The translations under genes and the position numbers were made by a program. DNA of 64,000 bases from Prunella strophiata (taxonomy: Eukaryota > Chordata > Aves > Passeriformes > Prunellidae), in contig JAZBQD010000031.1 in the NCBI GenBank assembly GCA_036583965.1, positions 1,341,481 to 1,405,480 of the forward strand, in the 5' to 3' direction. Positions 46,143 to 56,639 of the stretch are shown here, piece by piece (positions within the stretch are counted from its first letter, which is position 1; each line of letters begins with the position of its first letter). The notes under the pieces are model-generated. The model was not told the origin of the DNA. It saw nothing but the letters and a program-made list of their open reading frames with translations, and made no database searches.

Positions 46143-48470
46143 TGGGGCTGCAGCCTCCCGGGGGGATGGAAACCCTCCCTGACAGCTGGGATTTCGAGAT
46201 TAACGGGCTCTAAGACAAAGATATGGGAGCAGGAATAACAGTTCTTTATTAGGGAGGAAAATTAAAAAGAACCTGTCTTGGTTTGAACTGACGGGTGTCT
46301 GCTCAGCAGGGCAGGAGCCTCCCCTGAAATGGGAAATGTAAAACCCCCTCCCCCTCAGTTATTGTGATTTTGAATTAAAGGGCTCTCAGGCAAAATATGT
46401 GAGCAGGAATAACAGTTCTTTATTAGGGAAGAAAATTTTAAAACTGTCTCGGTTTGAACTGACGGGTGTCTGCTCAGCAGGACAGCAGCCTCCCTGGGTG
46501 GGGATGGAAACCCCTCCCTGACAGTTGGGATTTTGAGATTAAAGGGCTCTCAGGCAAAGATATGGGAGCAGGAATAACAGTTCTTTATTAGGAAACAAAA
46601 TTTTTTAAAAAGACCTGTCTTGGTTTGAACTGACAGGTGTCTGCTCAGGAGGGGAGGAGCCTCCCTGGGGGGGGATGGAAACCCCTCCCTGACAGCTGGG
46701 ATTTCGAGATTAACGGGCTCTCAGGCAAAGATATGAGAGCAGGAATAACAGTTCTTTATTAGGGAGGAAAATTTTAAAAAACCTGTCTTGGTTTGAACTG
46801 ATGGGTGTCTGCTCAGCAGGGCAGCAGCCTCCCTGGGGGGGGATGGAAACCCCTCCCTGACAGTTGTTGGGATTTTGAAATTAGGGGCTCTCAGGCAAAA
46901 TGTGAGAGCAGGAATAACATATTTATTAGGCAAGAAAATTTAAAAAAAACCCTATATTGAACAGACAGGTGTCTGCTCAGGTAGGCAGGAGCCTCCCCTG
47001 AAATGGGGAATGTAAAACCCCTCCCTCAGAATTGTTATGATTTTGAGATTAAGGGGCTCTCAGGCAAAGATATGAGAGCAGGAATAACAGTTCTTTAATA
47101 GGGAGGAAAATTAAAAAAAAACTCCTATCTTGAACAGACAGGTGTCTGCTCAGCAGGGCAGGAGCCTCCCCTGAAACGGGAAATGTAAAACCCCTCCCTG
47201 ACAGTTACTGTGATTTTGAATTAAGGGGCTCTCAGGCAAAGATATGTGAGCAGGAATAACAGTTCTTTATTAGGGAACAAAAATTTTTAAAAAGACCTGT
47301 CTTGGTTTGAACTGACAGGTGTCTGCTCAGGAGGGCAGGAGCCTTCCCTGAATGGGAAATGTAAAACCCCTCCCTCAGAATTGTTATGATTTTGAAATTA
47401 AGGGGCTCTCAGGCAAAGATATGGGAGCAGGAATAACAGTTCTTTATTAGGGAGGAAAATTTTTAAAAAAACCTATCTTGAACAGACAGGTGTCTGCTCA
47501 GCAGGGCAGGAGCCTCCCTGGATGGGGAATGTAAAACCCCTCCCTGACAGTTGGGATTTTGAGATTAAAGGGCTCTCAGGCAAAATGTGAGAGCATGAAT
47601 AACAGTTCTTTATTAGGGAGGAAAATTTTAAAAAACCTGTCTTGGTTTGAACTGATGGGTGTCTGCTCAGTGGGCAGCAGCCTCCCTGGGTGGGGATGGA
47701 AACCCCTCCCTCCCAGTTGGGATTTTGAGATTAACGGGCTCTAAGACAAAGATATGGGAGCAGGAATAACAGTTCTTTATTAGGGAGGAAAATTTAAAAA
47801 TTTGGTTTGAACTGATGGGTGTCTGCTCAGGAGGGCAGGAGCCTCCCTGGGCAGGGATGGAAACCCCTCCCTCCCAGTTGGGATTTTGAGATTAAGGGGC
47901 TCTCAGGCAAGATATGGGAGCAGGAATAACAGTTCTTTATTAGGGAGGAAAATTAAAAAGAACCTGTCTTGGTTTGAACTGACAGGTGTCTGCTCAGGAA
48001 GGCAGGAGTCTCCCTGAATGGGGAATGTAAAACCCCTCCCTCCCAGTTATTGTGATTTTGAATTAAGGGGCTCTCAGGCAAAGATATGGGAGCAGGAATA
48101 ACAGTTCTTTATTAGGGAACAGAATTTTTTAAAAAAACCTGTCTTGGTTTGAACTGACAGGTGTCTGCTCAGGAGGGCAGGAGCCTTCCCTGAATGGGGA
48201 GTGTAAAACCCCTCCCAGTTGTTGGGATTTTGAGATTAAAGGGCTCTCAGGTAAAATGTGAGAGCATGAATAACAGTTCTTTATTAGGGAGGAAAATTTA
48301 AAAAAAACCTCCTATCTTGAACAGACAGGTGTCTGCTCAGGAGGGCAGCAGCCTCCTCTGAAATGGGAAATGTAAACTCCCTCCCTGCCAGTTGAAATTT
48401 TGAAATTAAGGGGGCTCTCAGGCAAAATAATGGGAGCAGGAATAACAGTTCTTTATTAGGGAAGAAAATT
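46143..48470 (-). repeat. Array of ~13 units of ~170 bp amplified from an LTR 3' end
   Basis: The word GGTGTCTGCTCAG recurs about 13 times between 46286 and 48340 at about 165-178-bp spacing. Each unit also carries 'tgtcttggtttgaactgaca', 'gcaggagcctccct', 'aaacccctccctgacagtt', 'attaaggggctctcaggcaa' and 'aggaataacagttctttatt'. On the minus strand each unit has AATAAA followed by GAACTGTTATTCCTGC, consistent with the R-U5 part of an LTR. The array runs into single-copy sequence of the same element at its right end (48470-49090). It starts about 17 bp after the FZD3 donor. Confidence 0.9.
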
Positions 48471-49090
48471 TAATAAAAAACCTCAAAAATACCAATGCAG
48501 TAATACAAAACAACACTGACAGAGTCAGAATCCAGCCTGACACCCTGGTGGCAGCAGTCCCATTCAGTGGTGGCTGCAATGCTCCTGCAGTGCCAGGGGT
48601 GGTTCTGGTGGAGCAGGGACCCTGCAGAAGGGTGGGGTCTTCCTCTGAAGGCCCAGGGGTGGTGAAAATGGCCTGGTGTTCCTCTGGGAATGCAGTGGGG
48701 AAGGGCTGCTCCTCTGGGAATGCAGTGGGGAAGAAAGCTGCTCCTCTGGGAATGCAGTGGGGAAGGGCTGCTCCTCTGGGAATGCAGTGGAGAAGAAAGC
48801 TGCTCCTCTGGGAATGCAATGGAAAAAGGCTGCCTGTGGTGTTCCAAGTCTCAGATCATATCCAGGCAGGAATTCCTGGCTCCTCCCCATCTCCCAGAGG
48901 GATGATGGAATTTTATCAGCCATGCAGGGACACTCACTGACCATGGACAGGAGAGATCTCCTGGAGGGAGGATTGGTTGTGGAAGAGATAAAGAAAACTG
49001 CCCAGTTAACAGAAGAGAACTGCTCCACCTCTAACAAGATGGCAATAGAATATACACTTATCTTGCAATCCAGGACAGGGTGTCCTCCAG
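48471..49090 (-). mobile_element. Remaining LTR or ERV fragment with internal ~31-bp repeats
   Basis: It continues the element whose end is tandemly amplified to the left. 'aatgcagtaatacaaaacaa' and 'tgacagagtcagaatccagc' are words I associate with passerine LTR elements. Inside it, CTCCTCTGGGAATGCAGTGG recurs about five times between 48688 and 48830 with alternating 'ggaagggctg' and 'ggaagaaagctg' spacers. No viral coding sequence is recognisable. Confidence 0.65.
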
Positions 49091-49102
49091 AAATTCAGGG
49101 CA

Positions 49103-49290
49103 TTACAGATGGTTTGGGAAGGGAGCTTAAAGATCATCTCATTCCACCTCCTTGGGACACTTTCCACTGTCCCAGGTTGCTCCAAGCCCCATCCACCCCA
49201 TCCTCAGACAATTCCAGACGTGGGGAGTCCACAGCCTCTCTGGGCAAATCTTGTGCAGAATGGACAGGCCCCTTCCAGCCATAATTCTGC
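49103..49290 (-). mobile_element. CR1 LINE 3' fragment, antisense
   Basis: 'gatggtttgggaagggagct' 'taaagatcatctcattccac', 'acactttccactgtcccagg', 'ttgctccaagccccatccac' and 'ccacagcctctctgggcaaa' are the reverse complement of a CR1 3' region. It lies about 470 bp upstream of the last FZD3 exon. Confidence 0.88.
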
Positions 49291-49762
49291 TCAAATTTGA
49301 TGTTCTGGTGCATCTCCTCTCCCTGTTAGTGCCTGCAGTGGGAAGAGAAAAAACGCAGAGGTATTTTCAGAGTGTGTGCTGGTCTTGGTGAGTTAATTAC
49401 ACAGCAGGGCTGTGCCCAGCGCTGGTTTTCCCGCACGGGAGCGATCTGTGTTCCCCCGTGTGGGCAAACAGAGCTGCCCCAGGGTCAGCTCAGCACTTTC
49501 CTGCCTGCTTTTGTCCGTGTGTCAGTCGGGTTTGTGTCTGTCAGAGTAAACAAGGGCGCAGGTTCCCCGCTCTGAGCTGAGGTGGAGCTAAGGTTTCCAG
49601 GGTAATTAATCACCGAGCCTAATTACCAACAGCAGCCAGCGCCGGGGTGAGAACCGAGCGAGAGCCGGGGAGGAGCCGGAGCGCTGCGCCCGGGGCTGCG
49701 GGAGCAGAGCGGGGAAAGCTTTTCCCTCACTGTTGGCATTCCTGCGTGCTTCCCCACCCCAG

Positions 49763-49976
49763 GTACACTCCCTGCAGCTACAGGGGCGTGGAGGAACGAC
49801 TACCTCACGGCAGCATGTCGCGACTGACCGACCACTCCCGGCACAGCAGCTGCCACCGGCTGAACGAGCAGTCGCGACACAGCAGCGTCAGGGACCTCAG
49901 CAGCAACCCAATGGCACACATCACGCACGGCACCAGCATGAACCGCGTCATCGAGGAGGATGGCACCAGCGCCTGA
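49763..49976 (+). CDS. FZD3: FZD3 last coding exon: distal cytoplasmic tail and stop
   Basis: It completes Arg596 and encodes about residues 597-666: YTPCSYRGVEERLPHGSMSR, then LTDHSRHSSCHRLNEQSRHS, ending MNRVIEEDGTSA and TGA at 49974-49976. The tail is basic and Ser/His-rich, with repeated SRHSS motifs, as in FZD3 of other vertebrates. Such serines are plausible phosphorylation sites. The acceptor is CCACCCCAG, and the reading frame agrees with the previous exon. With the four exons upstream it gives 603 codons, consistent with an intact gene and no frameshift or premature stop in the part present. Confidence 0.97.
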
Positions 49977-51539
49977 GGGCACGCAGGGCTGCGGTGCCTT
50001 CCTCGGAGTCATCCTCAGCCCCGAGCTTGGGGTCGGCTTCTCTGCGTGGGACTTGCCTCGGAGCTGGCTTGGATCGCTGAGTAAAACAAAGCTGGTTGCG
50101 TGCTCCGAGCCTCTCTGTAGGTAATTATTTATTTGATAACTGTTCCTCGTCGGACACGACTGCTGAATTTCGTATTCTCCGTGGAAAACAATCTCCCCCT
50201 TCCTTCTCTCCCCCTCCCTGTGTCCCTCCTTCCGCGGGCTCCAAGCCTGGGTGTCGGGGCCGTGCTGGGGCTGAGCGAGCTCTGATGGCTGAGGGACACG
50301 CCCAGCGCTGCCCCAGGGACATCGAGCGGGCTGGCAGCGTTTGGTGACACTGCAAACGCCCCGGGAGCGAGCAATGAGAAGGAAACTCCTCTGAGCATCA
50401 CCAGCTCTTCCCAGAGCTGCCCAGGCTCAGCTGTGCACGGGGTGGGGGGGAAGAGAGAGGCAGGGAAGAGCGATTTTTTTATAACTTGTACTGTCCTTGC
50501 TTTTTTTACAAAAGACTATTTAAATTTTCTACTCGTTTACAATTTCTGTAGGAAGAGATGGGTTTTAAAAGCAGTTACCTAGATAATATTCAGCCATTTA
50601 TTTTTTAGAGTCATGTACAAAAGCTGAGATTGCCTGTTCCTGATCTATTAAAAAAAAAAAATTATCACAGGAAAGCTGAATTTGTCCCCCAGGCAGGAAT
50701 GTAGAGCCCGTTCTCGCAGCCAGAGCTGAGCCTGTTTACAAACCCCAGCAGCTGGGTGAAGGAGGCTGAGGCCAGAGGGAGCAGAGGAGTTTATTCAGGG
50801 ATGCTCCACCTCCCTTGTGATGTCAGGGCTGGTTTGGGGAGGATTCTCTGTGCTGAGCAGGAATTCAGAGATGGGTGGGAGGAACTGAGGCAGGAGCAGC
50901 CCCAGAAGGGGGAGGAGGAGGATGAAGCCCAGGGCATTCCTGGAGGAGGAGGCAGGATCCCAGTTCAGGGATCTTGGTTATGGATCTGCTGTGGCTGTTT
51001 CCATCCCCTCCTGCAGATTCATGGCAGGGAATTCTCAGTTTGGGTTTTTTGTGTGGAAAGGATCCCTTGGGATACACTGGAGGCAGAAATCAGGGATGGT
51101 GCTGGAGATCTCCTGGAGCATCTTCTGTGGAGACTCACCCAGCGTGAGGAAACACTGCTGGTGTGCAAACCTACCTCAGCAATGACTGCAGATCTCTGCT
51201 GGGAAACAAATCCTTTTTTTGGCTTTGTCCTTCCAGAATTCCCTGCCTGACCTGGTGGAGCCGTGGTGAGAAGCCTTTGTGCCCCAGCCTCGAGGGCAGG
51301 GCCGGGGCAGGAGCTGCTCCACAATTAACTCCCTTTAATTGCAGCTCATAACCTGTGTGCTGTGGAATCCAAGGCTCCCAGATTTATCCCAAATTGTCTC
51401 TCTTGCTTCCACCGGGTCAGGAGGAGAGGACAAACGTGGAATAACAAAGCTCTTTGTTGTCAGCCCGGGAGGGAGGTGCTGCACCCAGGGGCTCTGCTTT
51501 GCCTGTTTGCTCAGCAAACAGCCCTGGGGCCATGCCTGG

Positions 51540-51592
51540 GATAGTCCTGGCCTAGGGATAGTCCTGGCCTAGGGATAGTCCCGGCCCAGGGG
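51540..51592. repeat. Three ~20-bp copies of GGGATAGTCCTGGCCTA
   Basis: A short near-perfect triplication in the putative 3' UTR. Confidence 0.9.
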
Positions 51593-51961
51593 TAACTGTC
51601 CAGATCCAAAGCTGTGGAAAGATCCTTTGGAGTGACTTAATCTGGAGAAGCTGCAGCTCCCCGGAAGCCCCAAGGGTGGAACCTTTGTGTTTTCAAATTC
51701 AGCTCCTCCTGACTCACCTGCTGCCTCAGAGGGGTGATCTGGTAGAAATCTGGATAAGCTGAGTTTTCCTAAACACTGGAACTGAACTAAATAAGGTTTA
51801 TGTTGATCCTCTTGGCTCAATTTCCAGTATTTTTTTTTTTTTAATAAATTGCAGCAATGCTTTGACTTGCTCAGAGACAGGGAGAGGAACTCTGGTGGAG
51901 CTTGGAGAAGGATCCTGCTGGAAATGTTAATTTGTGAGTCTCAGTCCCAGTACTGCTTCCA

Positions 51962-52400
51962 GATGGGAATATCTAAGTCATTCCTTGCTGATGGATCCTA
52001 AAGGGACAGGCTCCTGTCACCCCAGAGAGGTGATTAAACCCAAACTGGGGTTCTGGCTGGGATTTTTGCATCCCTGCCCCCTCCCTTCTACCTTCAACAC
52101 CTGAATATCTAAGATGGGAATATCTGAGTCATTCCTTGTTGATCCTAAAGGGACAGGCTCCTGTCACCCCAGAGAGGTGATTAAACTCAAACTGGAGCTC
52201 TGGCTGGGATTTTTACCTCCCTGCCCCCTCCCTTCTACCTTCAACACCTGAATATCTAAGATGGGAATATCTAAGTCATTCCTTGTTGATCCTAAAGGGA
52301 CAGGCTGCTGTCACCCCAGAGAGGTGATTAAACCCAAACTGGAGCTCTGGCTGGGATTTTTGCCTCCCTGTCACCCTCCCTTCTACCCTCAACACCTGAG
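51962..52400. repeat. Three ~149-bp tandem copies in the 3' UTR
   Basis: 'gatgggaatatctaagtcat' starts copies at about 51962, 52113 and 52260. Each continues with 'gatcctaaagggacaggct', 'caccccagagaggtgattaa', 'ctctggctgggatttttgcc' and 'ttctaccttcaacacctga'. Divergence between copies is low. Confidence 0.93.
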
Positions 52401-53827
52401 CCAGCACTCTGTGCTCTCCTGGCAGGGCTTTCCTCCTGGGAAGAGAGGAATTGCTCCCTCACCCATGGGAGAATGGCCCAGCCCTGCTGCAGGTCCCCAG
52501 CTGGGGCTCCCAGGGCTGCAGCTCCCAGATCCTCGTGTCCAGGGGCTCTGAAGTGCAGCCCAGTTTGAATGTGGCCCCAGCAGCATCTCAGGCAGGGGCA
52601 CCAGGAGAGGTTTTGGGGTGCTTTGGTACCTGGGCAGAGCTCCAGCCCGGGTGCCTGGTTTGTGGGGCTTGGTGCCCAGCTTTAAACTCCCCCCGAGCTG
52701 GGAGCCCCGGCCAGGAGGGCGTTCCTGCAGTCCCTGGGCTGCTCTGGGCTCCCTGCCGTGCTTTGTCCCTCCCCAGCAGCCACCAGGAGCTGGATCCTCT
52801 CTCCCAGGAAGCAGGCAGGGCAGCTGGACAGTGCCTGGCTCCTCCAGCTCGCCCCAGACTCCATCCCTGTCCCTCCCAGCACACGATGGCTGCAGCCCCA
52901 AAGCTCTGCTCTGTGGAATTGCTCTGTCAGAGCTTCCTGTGAAGTGCACAGCTCCTCATTCCCAGTGTTCCCAGGGATCCCCAGCTCCTGCTTTACCAGC
53001 CTGACTGCACTGACAGCAGATTCCCCCCGAGTCTGTGCTGTTCCTTCTTTGTTAACCCCTTCAGTCCTGTGGAACATCCCGGGTTGGAGCTGCAGTCCCC
53101 TTGCATGGCAGAGGCTGCTGCTCTTTTTTAAAGCATAAACCACCCAGCAGCAGCAAGCAGCAGTTTGGGTGTCAGTGTGTTTGTGTTCTCCCTTTTCTCC
53201 CAGCTCAGCCCCAGATTTTGTGCTGGAAGCTTTAAGCTCTGGGAGGGTCTGGTGAGCACGGGGGGCTCCAGCTGAAATCCAGTCACTGCTCCCGAGTTGT
53301 TCCAGCAAGGAGGGAAGGGAAAATCCCTCAGGAAGGGCACCAGGAGAGGAGCCAGGCCAGCCTCAGAGCAGTGCCCACCCTTCCAGGGGAGCCGGTTCTC
53401 CAGCCCAGCCCCAGGGCACTGAGCTGCCCAACAGCAGCAGGGGGAGCTCGGTCTGTGTGTGAGCCCAGGGGACATCCCCAGGTTCCCCCTGAGAGCAGAA
53501 CGTGCAGCTGAATGTGAAGCTTTACCCCCATCCCCTGGTGCTGCTTCTCTCCCGGGATCAGGATTGATTCCCCCCGAGGCGCGGCGTTCTCCTGCTTGCT
53601 CCGTGCACGGGGAGCTCGGTGCATGCGGCAGCCCTTCCCTCAACTCCGGTGTCCATGTCGTGACAACGCCCAGCTCCTCGGGACAGGGGAAGGAGCTCCC
53701 CGGAGACCTCTCCGTCCTCGTGGAATGTGTGGGGCAGCCCCTGCCCGTGGCTGACCCCACTTGCACTCGGCTCTTGGTAGATTTGTTTACAGTAGTCCAG
53801 TGTCGGTTTGGTAACGTTTAATTTTTA

Positions 53828-53835
53828 GCACTTTA
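53828..53835 (+). promoter_or_regulatory. miR-17-family 8mer site overlapping a miR-302-type site
   Basis: GCACTTTA is the 8mer target of the miR-17/20/93/106 seed. The preceding A makes AGCACTT, a 7mer for the miR-302/372 seed. It lies about 70 nt upstream of the poly(A) signal, a favourable position near the 3' UTR end. Function is inferred from the seed match only. Confidence 0.35.
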
Positions 53836-53904
53836 ACTGTGAGTGTACAAATTGGTTCCCTTGTAGTTGGTGTACATTTTCATTTTAGACCTTTGGAAGT
53901 TTTT

Positions 53905-53910
53905 AATAAA
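53905..53910 (+). terminator. FZD3: FZD3 poly(A) signal AATAAA
   Basis: Canonical hexamer with a GT-rich downstream element at about 53951-53962. The flanking AT-rich DNA (GTACAAATTGGTTCCC, GTTGGTGTACATTTTC) is typical of a conserved mRNA end. Confidence 0.65.
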
Positions 53911-53930
53911 ACGATGGAAAAACTCTGGCA

Positions 53931-54957
53931 ACGGGTTTTCAATTCTTCTCCTGTGGGTGTAATCCTACCCCCCTTAAAAAACCCAGTTCGGCAGCAGTTG
54001 AGATACAAAGGTTAAAGAATTAAATATCAGATTTTACTCTGGCCAGCAGCTCTCTGAGTTTGAAGAAAGATTTTCTAGACTTAATCTCCCCCAGCATCTG
54101 CACTCGTGGCCGCTGGGCACCCTTCCAGCAAACACAAAGCCCTCGGCAGATTTCAGGGTCTGGGTTGCTCCGCCCTTTCACAAGAACAGACCCCTCAACC
54201 AGCAGCAAACAGGTTTGGGAGCAGCACTGCCGGGGATGTTTGGGGTTTTTCTTGCCAAGTCCCAGCTGAGGACAGGATGACTGATTTATCTGAGGGAGCT
54301 GTCTGGCACTTGGGCGGATTCGTGGTTGTTTTGGGTTGGGAGCCTTCTGCTGAGTCTGGCAGGGCTGGTGATAAAATTACTCCTCTCACTAATTACTGCT
54401 GCTGGTTTAGGTCTCGTTAGAGAAATAATTCAGGGATGAAACTTTGGGAGCTGCTGCTCTGCTCCATCTGCCCTGGGTTTAAACTGCTGTGGGCTGTGTG
54501 ACCAGCTCTGCAGTCAGGCAGCCAGGGATGGATTCCCACTGCAGCTGAACCCCACGGGGACGAGGAACGGGAGCTCACACGTTTATCTCCCCTCTGTGCT
54601 GCGTTGCCGCTCCCAGAGGGGTTAATGCAGGCTCGGGGAGGACACGGAGTCACCTGGAGCTCGTTTGGCCCTCCCGAGGTGGTTTAAGGACCTGCAGGGG
54701 AGGGAGGAGCAGGGAAAAAGAGGAGCTGGAGGAGGGGGTGTGGTGGGAGCAGAGGCCGAGGTCAGTTCAGGCCCCCAGGCTGGGATTAGGGATGTTTTAG
54801 TCACCATCACATTCCTGACACACTTTCACACCCCGGCTGCAGTTTTGGGGTCAGCTTTGTCTCTCAGCTCTGCCAGCTCGTGCCCTTGCTGTGATTTCTT
54901 CTCCAGTTTGAAGGCAGAAGAGCATCTGGCCATGCACTAATCCTAAAGACAACAAAA
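53931..54957. other. Intergenic DNA after FZD3
   Basis: No gene or clear repeat recognised. Moderate GC, with a G/A-rich stretch at 54695-54750. Confidence 0.5.
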
Positions 54958-55200
54958 TCATTGAATCATGGAATGGTTTGGGTGGGAAGGGACCTTAAAT
55001 TGACCTTGTAATTATGCTCTCCTGCCATGGACAGGGACACCTTCCACTGTCCCAGGCTGCTCCCAGCCCCATCCAGGCTGGCCTTGGGCACTTCCAGGGA
55101 CCCAGGGGCAGCCACAGCTGCTCTGGGAATCTGTGCCAGGGCCTCCCCACCCTCACAGGGAGGAATTTTTTCCTCATATCCAACCTGAACCTACTCCAAC
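54958..55200 (-). mobile_element. CR1 LINE with 3' end, antisense
   Basis: It begins 'aatcattgaatcatggaatgg' (the complement of CR1 terminal 8-bp repeats), then 'tttgggtgggaagggacctt', 'ccatggacagggacaccttc', 'cactgtcccaggctgctccc' and 'cctccccaccctcacaggga'. A textbook avian CR1 3' region on the minus strand. Confidence 0.95.
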
Positions 55201-56304
55201 AAATCACTGGTAACAAAAGGCTGAAACAAAATAGGTGGAAATAGAAGGATTTTTTTTAAAAAGTAATATTTTTTTAGGAGTTCTCTCCAGCTCAGAGCTC
55301 CAGCCCAGTGGGTTAAAGCCCTGGAGCGTGACCACGTTTCCAACCCCTTGGCTACCGGTCTGACTGGTTTTTGTGATAACACTCCAGACACCCTCCATTG
55401 CTATTCAGTCTCCAGTTTCAGTGCCTGCACCTGTGTGCCACCCCTCCCCTGCACCCACATCCTGCTGCTGTCACCCCACTGCACCTCCTGCTCCCCCTCA
55501 TCCCACGGGCACATCCCAGGTGGGGAAAGCTGCTTTCTCCTCACCCTCTCCTTGAGTTTGGGTTTTATGAGATCCCCCCTTCCCCTCTGCTTCCTGCCCC
55601 CATTTGCTGCCTCCACACACCCCCCTGCAGCATTTCAAAGACTCTGCATGCCAGGAGCTGGATTAAAATATTTCCAGGGTCTCCCAGGAGAGTGCTGCAT
55701 GGATGCTCAGCAACTTGGAGCTACCCTGACACCTGAAATGGTGGGAAAGCTGAAGAAGGATAGATCTGCAGTGCCAAATGGTTGCCAGCATCTTCCCAAG
55801 CTGCTGTAATGCAATATTTTAAATATAAATATATTCATGTTCCTGTTTGGCATAGACATATCCTCTGCTGCTTCCTGCTCAGTGCTGGTGCAGAGGGTTC
55901 CTGCCTTTGGGAGAACGTGCTGAAAAAATCCCTTAAGGCCCTGAATTGCAACATAATCCAGCTCCAAATCCCACCTGGAATCCCTCAGAAGGGACGAGCC
56001 CCGACATTCCCCCTTCAAAGCCCTCTGATCTGATAAGGCTTGGCCCCTGCCAAAAGACACAGAACATCTGCTTGGCTGCAGAAAGGGGGGATAGGGAAAA
56101 GTTAACCTTGTGCCTCAGTTCTGATTTTTGGGAGGCAAGCAGCTCCCAAGTTCTCCTTTGCAAGGTGGGTTTGGGCTTTGGGGACTCTGAGGGTGTGGTG
56201 CCCTTGGGGACGATGGCACCGATGCACAGAGGGAGCAGGGACATCGATGTGCTGGCTCGTGGAAGAGCAGTAAAATCTGGGGCTAACCAAGAGTTTGGGC
56301 TTCT
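55201..56304. other. Intergenic DNA
   Basis: No gene recognised. Unique-looking sequence, with ORFs on both strands that lack recognisable domains. Confidence 0.45.
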
Positions 56305-56527
56305 AGTGAGGAGAGGAAACGCCCTCGCGCTGTGCCAGGGGAGATCCAGGCTGGACATCAGGAGGGATTTCCTGACAGAAAACACTGGGAGGGGCTGCCC
56401 AGGGAGGCGGTGGAGTCCCCATCCCACTCGAGGCACTCAGTGCAAGGTGGTGATCAGTCCAGACTTGGACTCAATAATGTCAGAGAAGACCTCTGAGACC
56501 TCTTCCTACCTAAACGATTCTGTGAAA
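56305..56527 (+). mobile_element. CR1 LINE 3' fragment, sense
   Basis: 'gagaggaaacgccctcgcgctg', 'tgccaggggagatccaggct', 'ggacatcaggagggatttcc', 'ggggctgcccagggaggcgg', 'tggagtccccatccc' and a 3' end 'cctaaacgattctgtga' follow CR1 order. The CpG content suggests modest decay. Confidence 0.88.
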
Positions 56528-56639
56528 ACCAGAAACCATCTTTAGTTTTCAACTCCTTTTCTCCACTTGAAATGTTTCTCCCTAAAAGCAATCCCCAAGA
56601 ACCTGCTCGTTCCACAAAATCTCCTGGCCTGGGTGACCC

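Larger units (their letters stand above)
46127..49762 (+). other. FZD3: FZD3 intron (3.6 kb), mostly LTR-derived
   Basis: Phase-2 intron with a weak GTACCG donor and CTTCCCCACCCCAG acceptor. It is filled by the LTR-derived array, the rest of that element and an antisense CR1. The last 400 bp are unique and moderately CpG-rich. Confidence 0.95.
49977..53930 (+). other. FZD3: FZD3 3' UTR, about 4 kb
   Basis: It runs from the stop codon to a predicted cleavage site near 53930. AATAAA at 53905-53910 is followed by GT-rich DNA (CTGTGGGTGTAA) about 40 bp later. The AU-rich stretches at 50470-50640 and 53770-53900 look like conserved mRNA ends. ATTAAA at 50645-50650, next to an A run, is a possible proximal site. 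An AATAAA at 51842 follows a T run and is less likely. No second gene is seen in this interval, although ORFs up to 212 codons occur on both strands. Confidence 0.7.

Noticed and set aside
42235..49090. Intact endogenous retrovirus
   Set aside because: Only LTR-like and terminal segments are present; no gag, pol or env reading frame is recognisable.
21495..49976. Gene could be FZD6 rather than FZD3
   Set aside because: MEYGRVTLPCRRLCQRA, the [19 protein letters not shown] linker, the FZD3-type Ser/Arg tail and the total of 666 residues fit FZD3; FZD6 differs in each.
52389..53766. ORFs of 160-212 codons on both strands after FZD3
   Set aside because: GC-rich, overlapping on both strands, no domain, within the predicted 3' UTR and no splice or promoter context.
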